DNA of 52,396 bases, taken from contig CANRMT010000005.1 in assembly GCA_947631815.1 (NCBI GenBank), positions 1-52,396 on the forward strand. Direction: 5' to 3'. Positions within the stretch are counted from its first letter, which is position 1. Every line of letters starts with the position of its first letter. Under the pieces are notes generated by a model that was given only the letters and a program-made list of their open reading frames with translations, did not search any database and was not told the DNA's origin. Position numbers and translations under genes: made by a program. This DNA comes from an uncultured Eisenbergiella sp. Lineage in GTDB: Bacteria > Bacillota > Clostridia > Lachnospirales > Lachnospiraceae. Shown here piece after piece: positions 8,652 through 19,541 of this stretch.

Positions 8652-9986
8652 TCACTTTAAAACCTCCCACCGAGCATCACGTTTTGAACCAACTCTTTGT
8701 ATATATCCTTTCTCCCTCAATGAATCCAGCGCTCGCTGTACAGTTCTGACAGTTTTTGATATTTTATCCGCAATCTCATCTCTGGAAGAATCCGGCTTTT
8801 GCCTTAGTATCGCCAGTACTGACATCTCTGTTCCGTTCAAAGTGACATCTAAAGTGACATTAAAAATGTCACTTTTCAATTGGGATCTATATAAAATAAA
8901 TTTAAATCCTTGTTCTGACATTTCATAGGCATAACGAATCCCGGCGTCTCTGCACAAGCTGTCCACTCTCTTAAATCCACTTCCAAACTGTTCTATTGAC
9001 TTATTAAGATATAAGACTCTTGCAATTTTGGCATTGCGTATTTCTGATTCTCTATTCCCTTTTATGTATTCCTCCGGGGCATGGACGCTCGCATATTTCC
9101 CCGGACTGTATATGGTTATCATTCCCGGATGAATACATATCTCATGACTGGTATTCTCATTGTAGACCGCATGAGCAAAGCTGTTAGAAAGTATCTCTCT
9201 GATTACGGCAACCGGAATCTCAGGGATCTCCTTTCTTTCACTTTCAATGATCTCGCTCTTCCATTTGATATTCTGAAGAATATAACTTTCAGCAACCCCG
9301 AGCAGATTATAAATGTTATCCTCAAAAAGCTTCATGTCTATAAACGTGAGTTTTTCGTCCGTTGCAAATATAGCGGCCTTTAATGTAACCGGATGCGTGT
9401 TACTGAATAAATATTCCCCTGCATGATTCAGGTTACTTCCCCTGACCAAACCATATCTTTTAAGAATCATGGGACAAGTATATTTGCCTTCAGGCATTCT
9501 CCCCACAGAAACTGCCCTTTGCCAGAAAGATTTTACCGCTGTCCGATCTATCTGTTTCGCAGAAACCGAAGATGCGGCATTCTCCCACCGATCCTTATAC
9601 TCGTTCGATATGAAGAAAATCTTCAATTCTTCCGGTGACACCTCACGATCCTCATCTGCGGTTCTAAGATAATAACGCCCTGACGCAGAATATGGCGTAT
9701 TATTTCCATTAAACTCAACCTTGATCAAGTGCTTCCCTGAAAGTTCAAGTTCTTCTATCGCAGGATATATCTGAGGTCTTATACTCTCATATACAGCGCG
9801 CGACACATCTCGGAGCGACGATTCTGAAACATCCTGCCCACAGACATCTCCATTCGGTTTAACACCAAAATAGAGCGTACCTATTCCATGCTTATTTAAA
9901 ATGGATGAAATAGAGATCATTGCTTCTTTCATTTCTCCAGTCGTTTTCTTAAACTCGAGAGTTTCTGTTTCTTTCCCTAAATTCAT
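8652..9986 (-). CDS. AlbA_2/Schlafen-type ATP-binding transcriptional regulator
   Basis: 444 residues. The N-terminus (ETLEFKKT, then GTLYFGVKPNGDVCGQD and YYLRTADEDREVSPEEL) is the AlbA_2 putative DNA- or nucleic-acid-binding domain. The middle has the HATPase-like block typical of this family (IPEIPVAVIREILSNSFAHAVY). The last 60 residues form a winged helix (SRDEIADKISKTVRTVQRALDSLREKGYIQRVG). I start at the ATG at 9986 because AAAAGGGG is well spaced for it; an ATG at 9992 is too close. The gene is much richer in AT than its neighbours, suggesting transfer. Operator-like repeats overlap its promoter, so autoregulation is likely. Target genes are unknown; the opp promoter lies about 170 bases past its stop. 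Confidence 0.85.
   Translation of the reverse strand: MNLGKETETLEFKKTTGEMKEAMISISSILNKHGIGTLYFGVKPNGDVCGQDVSESSLRDVSRAVYESIRPQIYPAIEELELSGKHLIKVEFNGNNTPYSASGRYYLRTADEDREVSPEELKIFFISNEYKDRWENAASSVSAKQIDRTAVKSFWQRAVSVGRMPEGKYTCPMILKRYGLVRGSNLNHAGEYLFSNTHPVTLKAAIFATDEKLTFIDMKLFEDNIYNLLGVAESYILQNIKWKSEIIESERKEIPEIPVAVIREILSNSFAHAVYNENTSHEICIHPGMITIYSPGKYASVHAPEEYIKGNRESEIRNAKIARVLYLNKSIEQFGSGFKRVDSLCRDAGIRYAYEMSEQGFKFILYRSQLKSDIFNVTLDVTLNGTEMSVLAILRQKPDSSRDEIADKISKTVRTVQRALDSLREKGYIQRVGSKRDARWEVLK
8839..8875. repeat. Three in-gene copies of the AAAGTGACAT motif
   Basis: Two direct copies (8839-8848 and 8851-8860) and one inverted copy (8866-8875) of AAAGTGACAT lie inside the AlbA_2 gene. They encode the linker FNVTLDVTLNGTEM between the ATPase-like region and the winged helix. 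The same motif occurs over this gene's promoter at 10002-10042. Confidence 0.8.
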
Positions 9987-10001
9987 TAACATCCCCTTTT
10001 C

Positions 10002-10042
10002 AAAGTGACATCATTATATCATGAAGTGACATTTTTATCACT
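10002..10042 (-). promoter_or_regulatory. Promoter and operator repeats of the AlbA_2 regulator
   Basis: A minus-strand -10 TATAAT (10013-10018), with a weak -35 GTGATA 17 bases upstream, is flanked by operator-like repeats. These are AAAGTGACAT at 10002-10011 over the start site, GAAGTGACAT at 10023-10032 in the spacer, and a degenerate inverted copy at 10033-10042 (TATCACT) over the -35. The arrangement predicts repression by a protein bound across the promoter, most simply the AlbA_2 protein itself. The leader would be only about 18 bases. Confidence 0.65.
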
Positions 10043-10057
10043 AAATATTATATGATT

Positions 10058-10250
10058 AAAAAAAAACCCCAGGCCGCGCCTCCCGGCGCGCCTGTGCATT
10101 CCATTTTCCCGGACCGTTAGAAAAACGCCGGTGCTTGGTGAGGCCAGCCCGAAAGGGCGCCGCCGAACCTAGCATCCGCTGCGTTTTTCTCCGAGCGCGA
10201 GCGTGTCCGGAAAAGGAATGCACAGGCGCGCCGGGAGGCGCGGCCTGGGG
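10058..10250 (-). repeat. 185-bp GC-rich inverted-repeat element / lacZ terminator
   Basis: Two perfect 36-base inverted arms (10067-10102 and 10215-10250) enclose a second, imperfect stem (TTTTCCCGGAC side 10104-10114 with 10205-10214; AGAAAAACGC 10119-10128 with GCGTTTTTCT 10181-10190; CGG-TGCT with AGCA-T-CCG). The tip is GCCC-GAAA-GGGC at 10147-10158. In the lacZ direction the structure ends in nine T's (10058-10066), so it can act as an intrinsic terminator. It is far larger than a terminator needs and has a GNRA-type loop on the plus strand, which suggests a mobile palindromic repeat (REP/MITE-like) or a structured RNA. No transposase is present. Confidence 0.8.
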
Positions 10251-10291
10251 CGCTTTATCGCTAACCGTCCGCTGCCGCCTTCACTCCCGCG

Positions 10292-13382
<3,091 letters not shown>

Positions 13383-13402
13383 CAAACTCCTTCTGCCCTG
13401 AT

Positions 13403-13430
13403 TGTATACTGAGGGGGCCGTCCCTGTCAA
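13403..13430 (-). promoter_or_regulatory. Predicted lacZ promoter
   Basis: Minus strand: perfect -35 TTGACA (13425-13430), 16-base spacer, -10 TATACA (13403-13408). The site lies between the SGNH gene stop and lacZ, so lacZ can be transcribed independently of the genes upstream. Confidence 0.75.
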
Positions 13431-13493
13431 CATGAGAAAAAACTTTCTCCGCCGTCTTTCAAATCGGATTTTCCTTTTTCAACCGGCCGTCTT

Positions 13494-14561
13494 TCATTCC
13501 CCCGGGACCGCGTCCGCTTCTCCCGCCGCGATCCTCTGTGCCAGCGCCTCCATCCGGGCCAGCGCCTCCTCCCGGTTCTGCTGCGTGATCAGATACGGGC
13601 TGTCCGGATCGGCCGCCTCCCGGGCCATCAGATGATTGATGTCCGCGCTGAAATGGATCGGATCCATATAGTTGTCCAGCTCCAGGACGATGCCCTCGTC
13701 GCTCTGAAAATCCAGGAGCCTCACATTTTCAAAGGGGAGCAGTCCCTCCGCCGCCTGACGGCGGGCATACAGATATTCCTCCAGCCGGCCGTTCCGGTAC
13801 ATGCCGTCCCACCAGAGCACGGAATAGGGCGGCAGGAAAAAATAAAAGTCCGTATCCGGGTGCTCCTTTACCAGCTCCTCCAGATGCGCCAGATTGCCGT
13901 CTACGCGCCCGGCGTATTCCTCTTCCGGAAGCGGGGCCAAAACCTCCTCCGGGCGTTCATAGTGGGACAGCGTTTCCTCTCTTGAAAAGGTCTTGTACTG
14001 CCACCAGTTATAGGAGCTGCCCTCGTCATAGCCGGTCAGACTCATCGCCAACAGGTAGGGGATATCCTCGAAGATCACATCCCGGTTCCAGAGATATCTC
14101 ACATCGTTCAGCGGATTTTTGTCATACAGGTACAGCGGCATGGAATCGTTGACAAAATTCGCGTCCGGGTCGCCGTCCAGCGCGAACAGGTCCAGGCTGT
14201 AGAACACGTTTTTCACTTCATGGGAGGAGAACGCCTCCTCCAGATAAAACCGCAGATCCGCCGTGGTGCCGGAGCTCTTGATGGCCTTCACCGTCCTGGC
14301 GCCGAACAACTCATCGAACCAGCCGTTGTTGTAATTTTCCGCCGTGGAGGAGCCGCAGAGCACGCTGTCATAGGAAAAATTGCGGATCGTGCCGATGCAC
14401 TGATATTCCGACTTGGTCACCACCGCCTTCAGGCCGAACACGGGCCCGTGGTAATGATAGAACGGGTCGAAAACAGCGACCAGCGCCGCCGCCGCAAACA
14501 GAAGGAGCGCCGAAAGGATCAGAAAATACCGTATGAACTTTTGGAAGGAGATCTTTTTCAT
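13494..14561 (-). CDS. SGNH/DltD-like membrane-anchored protein, MBOAT partner
   Basis: 355 residues with one N-terminal membrane helix (FLILSALLLFAAAALVAVF) and an extracytoplasmic domain. It has a possible SGNH block I serine (VLCGSSTAENYNNGWF) and a block V-like DxxH region (MDPIHFSADINHLM). It starts 12 bases after the MBOAT gene, and MBOAT plus SGNH/DltD pairs are known acyl-transfer modules that O-acylate envelope polymers. The most likely job is the outer-face step of that reaction. The acceptor polymer cannot be told from sequence. Confidence 0.7.
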   Translation of the reverse strand: MKKISFQKFIRYFLILSALLLFAAAALVAVFDPFYHYHGPVFGLKAVVTKSEYQCIGTIRNFSYDSVLCGSSTAENYNNGWFDELFGARTVKAIKSSGTTADLRFYLEEAFSSHEVKNVFYSLDLFALDGDPDANFVNDSMPLYLYDKNPLNDVRYLWNRDVIFEDIPYLLAMSLTGYDEGSSYNWWQYKTFSREETLSHYERPEEVLAPLPEEEYAGRVDGNLAHLEELVKEHPDTDFYFFLPPYSVLWWDGMYRNGRLEEYLYARRQAAEGLLPFENVRLLDFQSDEGIVLELDNYMDPIHFSADINHLMAREAADPDSPYLITQQNREEALARMEALAQRIAAGEADAVPGE

Positions 14562-14573
14562 ATCGGAGCCCTT

Positions 14574-16172
14574 TTAAAAAGTGAAATACAAAAACGTGCT
14601 GACGCCGGACAGGGAAAGGACCGACCAGACGAACAGGACGGAGAGCAGTACCGTCCGGAGGAAAGAGAACGGTTTTTCCTCCGCGAAGGCGGACGCCTTT
14701 TTCCCGACCAGAAGGAAGGCGCAGAGCAGGAAGAACAGCAGGAACACGAGCAGGTTCACCCAGGGAAGAAGGGCGGGCGCGCCCATGTCCAGCGCCTTGG
14801 TCACGGCGTAAAGCTCCGTCACATCCAGCGCCTCCGCCATCCGAAACAGAAAGCCGTTCCATCGGAACCGGAATATTTTCCCGATCACGGCGAAGCCCTG
14901 CGCAAGGGTGGACGCCCGGAAGAAAACAAAGGTCAGCGTAACGTAGGCGAAGGTGAATATCTGCCGCAGGGGACGGCGCAGACCGCGAAGACCGCCGCTC
15001 CTGTCCAGGCCTTCCGCGGCAGCGCCGGACGCTCCCGCGGCGGTCTTCCTCCTTCCCAGCGCAGAAGACGCCACCCGACACTCTGATCCTGCAGCGCGCG
15101 CTGTAAATATCTGCTTCCCCCCCAGCGCGGAAGCCGCCACCCCTATACCGTGCAGAAATCCCCAGAACACGAAATTCCATCCGGCCCCGTGCCAGAAGCC
15201 GGAGAGCAGGAAGACGATCATCGTATTGCAGACCGTCCGGAGCTTTCCTTTTCTGCTCCCGCCCAGCGGGATATAGACATACCTCGTGAAGAACCGGCCC
15301 AGCGTGATGTGCCATCTGCGCCAGAATTCCTTCACCGAGGCGGACTTGAACGGAGCGTCGAAATTCTCGGCGATCTCGATGCCGAACATTTTTCCCAGCC
15401 CCACGGCCATATCACAGTAGCCGCTGAAGTCGAAGTACAGCTCGATCATGTATCCGGCGGCCAGAAAAAGGGCGGAGGGGCTGTCCAGCAGGGAAACGTT
15501 GTCATAGCCGAAATTCACAGCCTTCCCCAGCGTATCCGCCAGCAGCGCCTTTTTTGAAAGGCCCAGGACAAAGCGGGCCATGCCCTTCGCGAACCGCTCC
15601 GCGTCGAAGCGCCTTCTTTCTTCCTCATGGAACTGCCCGATCAGCTCGCCGTGCAGCAGGATCGGGCCCTGAAGGATCTGTGGAAAATAGACGATAAAAG
15701 AGACATAATCCAAAAATGAACAGACGGAGGTCTCTCCCTTTGCGCAGTCCAGGAAATACGCCAGCTGCTGAAACGTATAGAAGCTGATGCCCACCGGAAG
15801 GAGGATGTGCAGCGGCGTGAACGCCCTGCCCGTGAGAGAGGAGATGTTTTCCAGGAAAAATCCGGTATATTTGAAATATCCCAGCATGCCCAGATGAAAC
15901 AGGCAGCCCGCGGCCGTCAGCAGTTTTCCGTAAGACCGCGCAGCTCCCTTATCCCGCAGCCTCCGGCAGAGGACGCACAGGAAATAGCCCCCGATACAGC
16001 TCACGGCCAGGGAAATCAGATACCGGACGTCAAAATACGCATAGAACCACAGGGACATCCCGATCAGATATCCCTGTGCCAGACGGTAACATTTTATCCG
16101 GTTGAAAAAATACCAGCCCGCCAGCGAAAGAGGCAGGAACACGAAAATAAAAATGTGTGAATTGAAAAGCAT
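14574..16172 (-). CDS. MBOAT family membrane O-acyltransferase
   Basis: Polytopic membrane protein of 532 residues that transfers acyl (usually acetyl) groups across the membrane to envelope polymers. Family motifs are clear: YFDFSGYCDMAVGLGKMFG, FWRRWHITLGRFF, YIPLGGSRKG, and the catalytic His of FWHGAGWNFVFWG. An unusual Arg/Ala/Gly-rich stretch follows (residues about 350-400). In it ASALGGKQ and ASSALGRRK look like a short tandem duplication, after which the membrane helices resume in frame. GAAGGAG lies just before the ATG at 16172. It forms an operon with the SGNH protein. Confidence 0.92.
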   Translation of the reverse strand: MLFNSHIFIFVFLPLSLAGWYFFNRIKCYRLAQGYLIGMSLWFYAYFDVRYLISLAVSCIGGYFLCVLCRRLRDKGAARSYGKLLTAAGCLFHLGMLGYFKYTGFFLENISSLTGRAFTPLHILLPVGISFYTFQQLAYFLDCAKGETSVCSFLDYVSFIVYFPQILQGPILLHGELIGQFHEEERRRFDAERFAKGMARFVLGLSKKALLADTLGKAVNFGYDNVSLLDSPSALFLAAGYMIELYFDFSGYCDMAVGLGKMFGIEIAENFDAPFKSASVKEFWRRWHITLGRFFTRYVYIPLGGSRKGKLRTVCNTMIVFLLSGFWHGAGWNFVFWGFLHGIGVAASALGGKQIFTARAAGSECRVASSALGRRKTAAGASGAAAEGLDRSGGLRGLRRPLRQIFTFAYVTLTFVFFRASTLAQGFAVIGKIFRFRWNGFLFRMAEALDVTELYAVTKALDMGAPALLPWVNLLVFLLFFLLCAFLLVGKKASAFAEEKPFSFLRTVLLSVLFVWSVLSLSGVSTFLYFTF

Positions 16173-16232
16173 GTCTCCTTCACCGTACGGATCCCGGACG
16201 CAGGGCCCGCGGTCCCCTCAGAGAGTTTCCTT

Positions 16233-16268
16233 CATTCGAAACATTCCGGACATTCCGAACGTTCCGAA
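16233..16268. repeat. Four tandem 9-base near-repeats
   Basis: CATTCGAAA, CATTCCGGA, CATTCCGAA and CGTTCCGAA run head to tail in the gap between the sugar kinase stop and the MBOAT start. They could be a regulator-binding array for the MBOAT operon or simple slippage; no promoter is evident inside. Confidence 0.5.
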
Positions 16269-16286
16269 TGCGTTCGTTTCCCGCGC

Positions 16287-17252
16287 TCAGGCGCGGCTTT
16301 CAAGAAACGCTTCCACTTCCTCCACCTCGGGCATCACGCGCAGCGCGCCCTTTCTGGTGGTCACGATGGAGGCGGCCGCATTGGCGAAGGTCAGCATTTC
16401 GGACAGCTTCTCCACATCCAGGGCGTCCAGGCCGTATTTCAGCACGAAATGCAGACAGCAGGCCCCGAAGGTGTCCCCGGCCCCGGTGGTCTCGATCGTG
16501 CTCTCCTGCAGGAAGGGCTTCGCCTCTACGCGCAGGTCCTTATAATAGGCGCGGCTTCCGTCCCTCCCCATGGAAAGCAGGATCAGCGGGATGTCGTATT
16601 CGCTCCTCAGCTTCGCGATCCCCGCGTCGTAATCCTCTTCCCCGGTGAACCACTGGATCTCGTTGTCGGAGATCTTCAGCACGTCGCACTTGGACAGGCC
16701 GTAGGAAACCTGTACCTTCGCATCGTCCAGTGTCTTCCAGAGGGGAGGACGCAGGTTCGGATCGAAGGAGATCACGGCGCCGCTTTCCTTCGCCAGACCG
16801 ATGGCATATTTCGTGGCTTCCCGCACGCCGTCATGCGTCATGGAAAGCGTTCCGAAATGGAAGATCTTCGTATCGCGGATCAGATTCTCATGCACATCCT
16901 CTTTCCGGAGCATCATATCCGCGCCCGGATTGCGGTAGAAGGAAAAATCTCTGTCCCCGTCCGGAAATGTCTCCACGAACGCCAGCGTCGTGCGCGCCTC
17001 CTCGTCGATGATGAGATTGGAGGTATCGATCCCCACGCCGTCCAGCGTAGCCTTCAGACGGTTCCCGAAGATATCCTGTCCCACCTTGCCGATGAAAGCG
17101 GTCTTTCTCCCCGCCTTGTTGAGCATCGCCAGCACATTGCAGGGGGCTCCTCCCGGATTCGCTTCGTATATCGGATTGCCCTGCCCGCTGACGCCGTTTT
17201 CCGTAAAATCGATCAGAAGCTCGCCCAGAGCCACCACATCATAAGACTTCAT
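16287..17252 (-). CDS. PfkB family sugar kinase, probably fructokinase
   Basis: Cytoplasmic ribokinase-family enzyme that phosphorylates a sugar, best matching fructokinases (fructose to fructose-6-phosphate). The N-terminus YDVVALGELLIDFT, the substrate region NPGGAPCNVLAML and the C-terminal anion hole/catalytic base TTGAGDTFGACC are all present; 321 residues is normal. Two starts are possible: ATG at 17261 has AGGAGG touching it, while ATG at 17252 has the same site nine bases upstream and fits the family, so I use 17252. Its promoter is back to back with that of the DUF4838 gene. Confidence 0.87.
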   Translation of the reverse strand: MKSYDVVALGELLIDFTENGVSGQGNPIYEANPGGAPCNVLAMLNKAGRKTAFIGKVGQDIFGNRLKATLDGVGIDTSNLIIDEEARTTLAFVETFPDGDRDFSFYRNPGADMMLRKEDVHENLIRDTKIFHFGTLSMTHDGVREATKYAIGLAKESGAVISFDPNLRPPLWKTLDDAKVQVSYGLSKCDVLKISDNEIQWFTGEEDYDAGIAKLRSEYDIPLILLSMGRDGSRAYYKDLRVEAKPFLQESTIETTGAGDTFGACCLHFVLKYGLDALDVEKLSEMLTFANAAASIVTTRKGALRVMPEVEEVEAFLESRA

Positions 17253-17284
17253 CCCATTCATCCTCCTTTTTCCTCCTGTCCGCT

Positions 17285-17313
17285 ATGATAAACTGCCTCA
17301 CGTCCGGATTCAA
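17285..17313 (-). promoter_or_regulatory. Predicted promoter of the sugar kinase
   Basis: Minus strand -35 TTGAAT (17308-17313), 17-base spacer, -10 TATCAT (17285-17290). It leaves a short leader of about 25-30 bases before the kinase start. Confidence 0.6.
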
Positions 17314-17329
17314 TCGAAAAAATCGAAAG
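17311..17329. promoter_or_regulatory. Repeat between divergent promoters, candidate operator
   Basis: The sequence holds two copies of AATCGAAA in tandem, also readable as TCGA-AAAAA-TCGA. It overlaps the kinase -35 and sits just upstream of the DUF4838 promoter, a position from which one regulator could control both genes. This is a positional inference. Confidence 0.4.
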
Positions 17330-17335
17330 CAGGCA

Positions 17336-17364
17336 TTTACGCGGACTGTTTTCTCTGGTAAAAT
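17336..17364 (+). promoter_or_regulatory. Predicted promoter of the DUF4838 gene
   Basis: -35 TTTACG (17336-17341), 17-base spacer, -10 TAAAAT (17359-17364), giving a leader of about 105 bases before the ATG at 17476. Confidence 0.6.
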
Positions 17365-17475
17365 TATATCAGTCATCCAAGGAGGTTTCAATACGAAATA
17401 TCTCTTGACCGGAGAAGGGGGTATTTTCCGGGGACCTGTCACAGATGGAAAATATCAAAAAAAGGGGGAAGATTT

Positions 17476-19392
17476 ATGAACATTCATCCGATCTTTTCAA
17501 ACGAAGATCAGACTGTTTCCTTTGCCGCAGAGGAACTGGCACGTTACTTAAACCGCATGCTCCGCGGCGAGGTGCGAAAAGGCGGGACACAGGACGCGGA
17601 TCTGGAGATCTCGCTGGACGTATCGGCGGACGATCCCGCCTGGGCGGAGGCGGAGGGCAGGGACAGCTTTTCCGTAGAGATCCGAAAAGAAAAAGAAGGG
17701 GGAAGGATCACGGGGAACAGCCCCAGAGCGGTCCTTCTGGGCGTTTACGATTATCTTCATACGCTGGGCTGCCGCTTTCTCGCTCCCGGCGCGCAGTATG
17801 AGACTGTGCCCTGCGTAAAACCGGAGGAGCTGTATGTTTCCTATCGGAAAACGGCCTCCTTCAAGCACCGCGGCGTCTGCATCGAGGGCGGCAATTCTCT
17901 GGAAAACATCCTGGACTTCGTGGACTGGCTTCCGAAGATCGGATGCAACGCCTTCTTTCTGCAGTTCATGGTCCCCTACACCTTTCTGGCCAGATGGTAT
18001 CAGCATGAGAACAACCCTTTACTGAAGCCGGAGGATTATTCCCTGGAGGACGCGGAACGGGATACCGCAAAGATCGAACGTGCCATGGAACAGCGCGGTC
18101 TGATGCTCCACAAGGTTGGGCACGGCTGGACCGGAGAAACGCTGGGCTTTTCCACCGTCGCCTGGAAGGAGGACGACGCCGTCCTGACGGAAAAGCAGAA
18201 GAGCATGGTCGCACAGATTGGCGGCGTGAGAGACCTGTATTACAAGGTTCCCCTCAACACGAATCTCTGCTATTCCAACCCGGAGGCGAGAAGCGCCTTC
18301 ATCGCAAAGATCGCGGACTACGCCTGTCAGCACAGAGAAGTGGAATTTCTTCATATATGGCTGGCGGACGCCAACAATAACATCTGCGAATGCGAAGAAT
18401 GCCGGAAAACGACGGTTTCCGACCAGTATATCGACATTCTGAACGAGGTGGACGAGATTCTCACGGCCCGCGGCGTGGACACGAAGCTGGTCTTTTTGCT
18501 CTATCAGGAGCTTCTCTGGCCGCCTCTCAAAGAAAAGCTGAAAAATCCGGACCGTTTCGTGCTGATGTTCGCGCCCATCAGCCGCACCTTCGAAGCCTCC
18601 TATGAGATCGGAGACTCAGACGCGCAGATCCCGCCGTACGTGCGCAACAGGATCAAGCTCCCCACCAAGCTCTCCGAAAATCTGGCCTTTCTGAAGGGCT
18701 GGCAGTCCCTGTTCTCCGGCGACAGCTTCATCTACGATTACCATCTGGGCAGGGCGCATTACGGAGACATGGGATATGTCCATATCTCCAGGATCGGCAG
18801 CGAGGACATCAAAAAGCTCCATCAGCTCGGACTGGACGGCATGATCAACTGCCAGGAGCTTCGCGTCTGCATGCCGAACGCCCTTCCGAACTATGTCATG
18901 GGACATACGCTGTTTCGGGAGGACGCGGACTTTTCCGATATCGTGCGGGAATATTATCAGGCGGCCTACGGGGAAGGGTATGAACAGGTTCTTTCCTATC
19001 TGACAGAGCTTTCTTCTCTATGCAGCTGCGACTATTTCAACGGCAAGAGCGCCAGGACCGACCCCGAAATGGCGCGCCGGATGCGGTCCGTTCTGGATCT
19101 GGCGGAGGCCTTCGCACCGGTGATCGAGGCTCACCGCACCGACGGCCGGTGGCAGACCCCGTTCTGGAGGATCCTGGATTATCACCGCCAGTATGTTCTT
19201 TCCCTCGGACAGACCCTGTACGAGCTGGCCAGCGGAAACGAAAAGACCGCTCTGGACGACTGGAACGGATTCTGCAGCCTGATCCGGCAGAAAGAGACCG
19301 AATTTCAGGAGGTCCTCGACGTTTACCGCGTCATAGAGGTTTCCCACAACTACACCGGCTTTCGGAATATCGAAAGAAAAATGAACGCCTGA
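17476..19392 (+). CDS. DUF4838 domain protein, putative glycoside hydrolase
   Basis: 638 residues, no signal peptide, so intracellular. The N-terminal part (FAAEELARYLNRML through GVYDYLHTLGCRFLAPG) is the alpha-glucuronidase/GH20b-like N-domain that commonly precedes catalytic barrels. The core (FKHRGVCIEGG, FLHIWLADANNNICECEECRK, KLVFLLYQELLWPP) matches the DUF4838 family. ECEECR gives several possible acid or metal-binding residues. No substrate is established for the family that I can name with confidence; a sugar acid or host/plant glycan fragment is plausible given lacZ, the kinase and GH120 nearby. GGGGGAAG precedes the ATG. Confidence 0.75.
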   Translation: MNIHPIFSNEDQTVSFAAEELARYLNRMLRGEVRKGGTQDADLEISLDVSADDPAWAEAEGRDSFSVEIRKEKEGGRITGNSPRAVLLGVYDYLHTLGCRFLAPGAQYETVPCVKPEELYVSYRKTASFKHRGVCIEGGNSLENILDFVDWLPKIGCNAFFLQFMVPYTFLARWYQHENNPLLKPEDYSLEDAERDTAKIERAMEQRGLMLHKVGHGWTGETLGFSTVAWKEDDAVLTEKQKSMVAQIGGVRDLYYKVPLNTNLCYSNPEARSAFIAKIADYACQHREVEFLHIWLADANNNICECEECRKTTVSDQYIDILNEVDEILTARGVDTKLVFLLYQELLWPPLKEKLKNPDRFVLMFAPISRTFEASYEIGDSDAQIPPYVRNRIKLPTKLSENLAFLKGWQSLFSGDSFIYDYHLGRAHYGDMGYVHISRIGSEDIKKLHQLGLDGMINCQELRVCMPNALPNYVMGHTLFREDADFSDIVREYYQAAYGEGYEQVLSYLTELSSLCSCDYFNGKSARTDPEMARRMRSVLDLAEAFAPVIEAHRTDGRWQTPFWRILDYHRQYVLSLGQTLYELASGNEKTALDDWNGFCSLIRQKETEFQEVLDVYRVIEVSHNYTGFRNIERKMNA

Positions 19393-19432
19393 CATTTTTC
19401 AGTGAAAAGAAGCAGACAGAAAACCTCTGCTG

Positions 19433-19524
19433 AAAAAAATCCCCGGAATCAGGGACGCCGCTGCTCATCTCACGGATCAAACCCGTGTCCTCAGCCGCAT
19501 TTCCCTGTTCCGGGGCCTTTTTTT
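19433..19524. terminator. Bidirectional terminator between DUF4838 and gyrA
   Basis: A long stem, CCCCGGAA-T-CAGGGA (19441-19455) with TCCCTG-TTCCGGGG (19502-19515), encloses an inner CACGG/CCGTG hairpin. Seven T's follow on the plus strand (19518-19524) and seven A's precede it, so it serves both converging transcripts. A smaller AGCAGA/TCTGCT hairpin follows on the gyrA side. Confidence 0.8.
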
Positions 19525-19541
19525 ACATCCTTTTTATTTTC

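Noticed and set aside
10067..10250. CRISPR or IS end
   Set aside because: Only one pair of inverted arms, no spacers, no transposase and no target-site duplication that I can see.
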